5,836 nt of DNA. Source: Thermodesulfovibrio sp. (GTDB lineage: Bacteria > Nitrospirota > Thermodesulfovibrionia > Thermodesulfovibrionales > JdFR-85). Below the pieces are notes generated by a model. The model saw nothing but the letters and a program-made list of their open reading frames with translations, searched no databases and was not told where the DNA came from. A program made the position numbers and the translations under genes. How positions within the stretch are numbered: position 1 is the first letter of the stretch; the number at the start of each line of letters is the position of its first letter. The DNA is taken from assembly GCA_027016675.1 (NCBI GenBank), contig JALUSH010000040.1, positions 1 to 5,836 of the forward strand, in the 5' to 3' direction. Positions 4,856-5,836 of the stretch are shown one piece after another.

Positions 4856-5833
4856 ATGAAAGGTAAGTTTAAAAACCTATTTTTTATAAGTTTAATGATA
4901 ATGCTGGTGTTTGGATTTACAGCAAAGAAAGTTTTTGCAAAGTGGCCTAAAAAACCTATAGAGTTCGTTATACCTGCTGGTACAGGAGGAGGCGCAGACA
5001 AGTATGCAAGATTTATCGTTAGTATGAATATGAAACATAAATTCCTGCCGCAGCCCATGATCCCTGTCAACAAAGTAGGTGGAGCAGGTGCAATAGCTAT
5101 GAATTATGTTCTGAATAAAAAAGGTGATAATCACATGATCGTTATTACTCTTAATAGTTTTCTAACAACACCAGCATTTCAAAATCTTCCCTGGACTTTC
5201 CGTAACTTTACTCCAATAGCTATCCTGGCGCTGGATAATTTCTCCCTCTGGGTTCATAAAGACAGCCCCTGGAAGACCTTTGAAGACTTTCTAAATGAGG
5301 CAAGGAAGCGCAGCATTACTGTTGGAGGAACGGGGTCAAAACAGGAAGATGAAATTGTTTTCAGAGCTATAGAGAAAATTGCTCATACAAAGCCTTTCAG
5401 ATATGTACCATTTAAAGGTGGTGGTGCTGTTGCAAAGGCCCTTGTGGGTAAACAGGTTGAGGCAACAGTTAATCAGGTAAGTGAGGCAGGTCCATTTTTC
5501 CCCGACTTTGTGCATCCTCTGGTGACTTTTCAGGATAAAAGATTAACAGCGAAGGGTCTGGAAAATGTACCAACTGCAAAGGAGTTAGGATACGATTTTA
5601 GTTATTACATGATGAGAGCAATTTTTGCTCCTCCAGGTATTTCAAAAGAAGCCCAGAAAGGGTTTGTTGATTTCTTCTGTAACAAGCTTACTAAAAATAA
5701 AGAATGGATTGATTACATGCATAACTTTGGTATGGAGCCTATCTGTGTAACAGGTGACGAGATGGTTAAAACCGTGGAGAAGCTTGAGAAGGTCAATTTA
5801 GAAATCATGAGAGCTCAGGGGTGGATTAAATAA
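4856..5833 (+). CDS. TctC/Bug-family extracytoplasmic solute-binding protein of a tripartite tricarboxylate transporter (TTT)
   Basis: A 325-residue binding protein of normal length for the family. Residues 1-28 are a signal peptide: Lys-rich start, hydrophobic core LFFISLMIMLVFGF, and likely cleavage after VFA (A28). No lipobox cysteine is present, so it should be free in the periplasm or secreted. Family marks are KWPKKPIEFVIPAGTGGGAD near residues 29-48, NKVGGAGAIAMNYV (72-85), GGTGSKQEDE, VPFKGGGAVAKALVGKQVEA, NVPTAKELGY, and FAPPGISKEAQ near the end. These proteins bind carboxylates and deliver them to TctA/TctB membrane subunits, which would be expected just downstream, outside the window. 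Placement after the oxidoreductase genes suggests uptake of oxalate or a related acid (inference); Bug proteins vary widely in ligand. AGGGAGG (4844-4850) is 5 bases before the ATG. It has its own 250-base upstream region, so it may be transcribed separately. Confidence 0.92.
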   Translation: MKGKFKNLFFISLMIMLVFGFTAKKVFAKWPKKPIEFVIPAGTGGGADKYARFIVSMNMKHKFLPQPMIPVNKVGGAGAIAMNYVLNKKGDNHMIVITLNSFLTTPAFQNLPWTFRNFTPIAILALDNFSLWVHKDSPWKTFEDFLNEARKRSITVGGTGSKQEDEIVFRAIEKIAHTKPFRYVPFKGGGAVAKALVGKQVEATVNQVSEAGPFFPDFVHPLVTFQDKRLTAKGLENVPTAKELGYDFSYYMMRAIFAPPGISKEAQKGFVDFFCNKLTKNKEWIDYMHNFGMEPICVTGDEMVKTVEKLEKVNLEIMRAQGWIK

Positions 5834-5836
5834 ACT

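Overview
The window looks like part of the chromosome of an anaerobic, moderately AT-rich bacterium. Strong AAGGAGG-type ribosome sites precede most genes, and it encodes a ferredoxin-linked 2-oxoacid oxidoreductase and a tripartite tricarboxylate transporter (TTT) binding protein. That combination fits anaerobes such as Desulfobacterota or Peptococcaceae-like Firmicutes, but the sequence alone does not fix the phylum. All genes are on the + strand.

Layout. Positions 1-504 hold the C-terminal end of a CDC48/FtsH-like AAA+ ATPase whose start lies outside the window. One base later (506-1237) comes a GntR/FadR-type (FCD-domain) regulator. A 64-base spacer with a near-perfect 26-base dyad then leads into four tightly packed genes (1302-4559) for the gamma, delta, alpha and beta subunits of a four-subunit 2-oxoacid:ferredoxin oxidoreductase. 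A perfect 11-bp stem-loop (4572-4602) closes this set. A spacer of about 250 bases with a tentative promoter and two imperfect inverted repeats precedes a secreted TctC/Bug-family solute-binding protein (4856-5833).

Main interpretation. The enzyme is probably not an ordinary pyruvate oxidoreductase. Its alpha subunit has Arg31 where pyruvate enzymes have the Thr of the YPITP motif, plus Arg109, Asp112 and Phe117 in the following loop. As I recall the Moorella thermoacetica oxalate oxidoreductase (OOR) structures, these are its oxalate-binding and switch-loop residues, at the same numbers. The gamma subunit has lost the GRGGQG signature, which suits a reaction that needs no CoA. The working model is an oxalate module: the binding protein captures oxalate or a related dicarboxylate outside the membrane, the cytoplasmic enzyme splits oxalate to two CO2 and reduces ferredoxin, and the FCD regulator senses a carboxylate and controls the genes. 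Unlike the Moorella enzyme, gamma and delta are separate genes here.

The enzyme class and subunit assignments are firm. The oxalate specificity is a well-motivated inference. The transporter substrate, the regulator's ligand and the role of the AAA+ protein are open.
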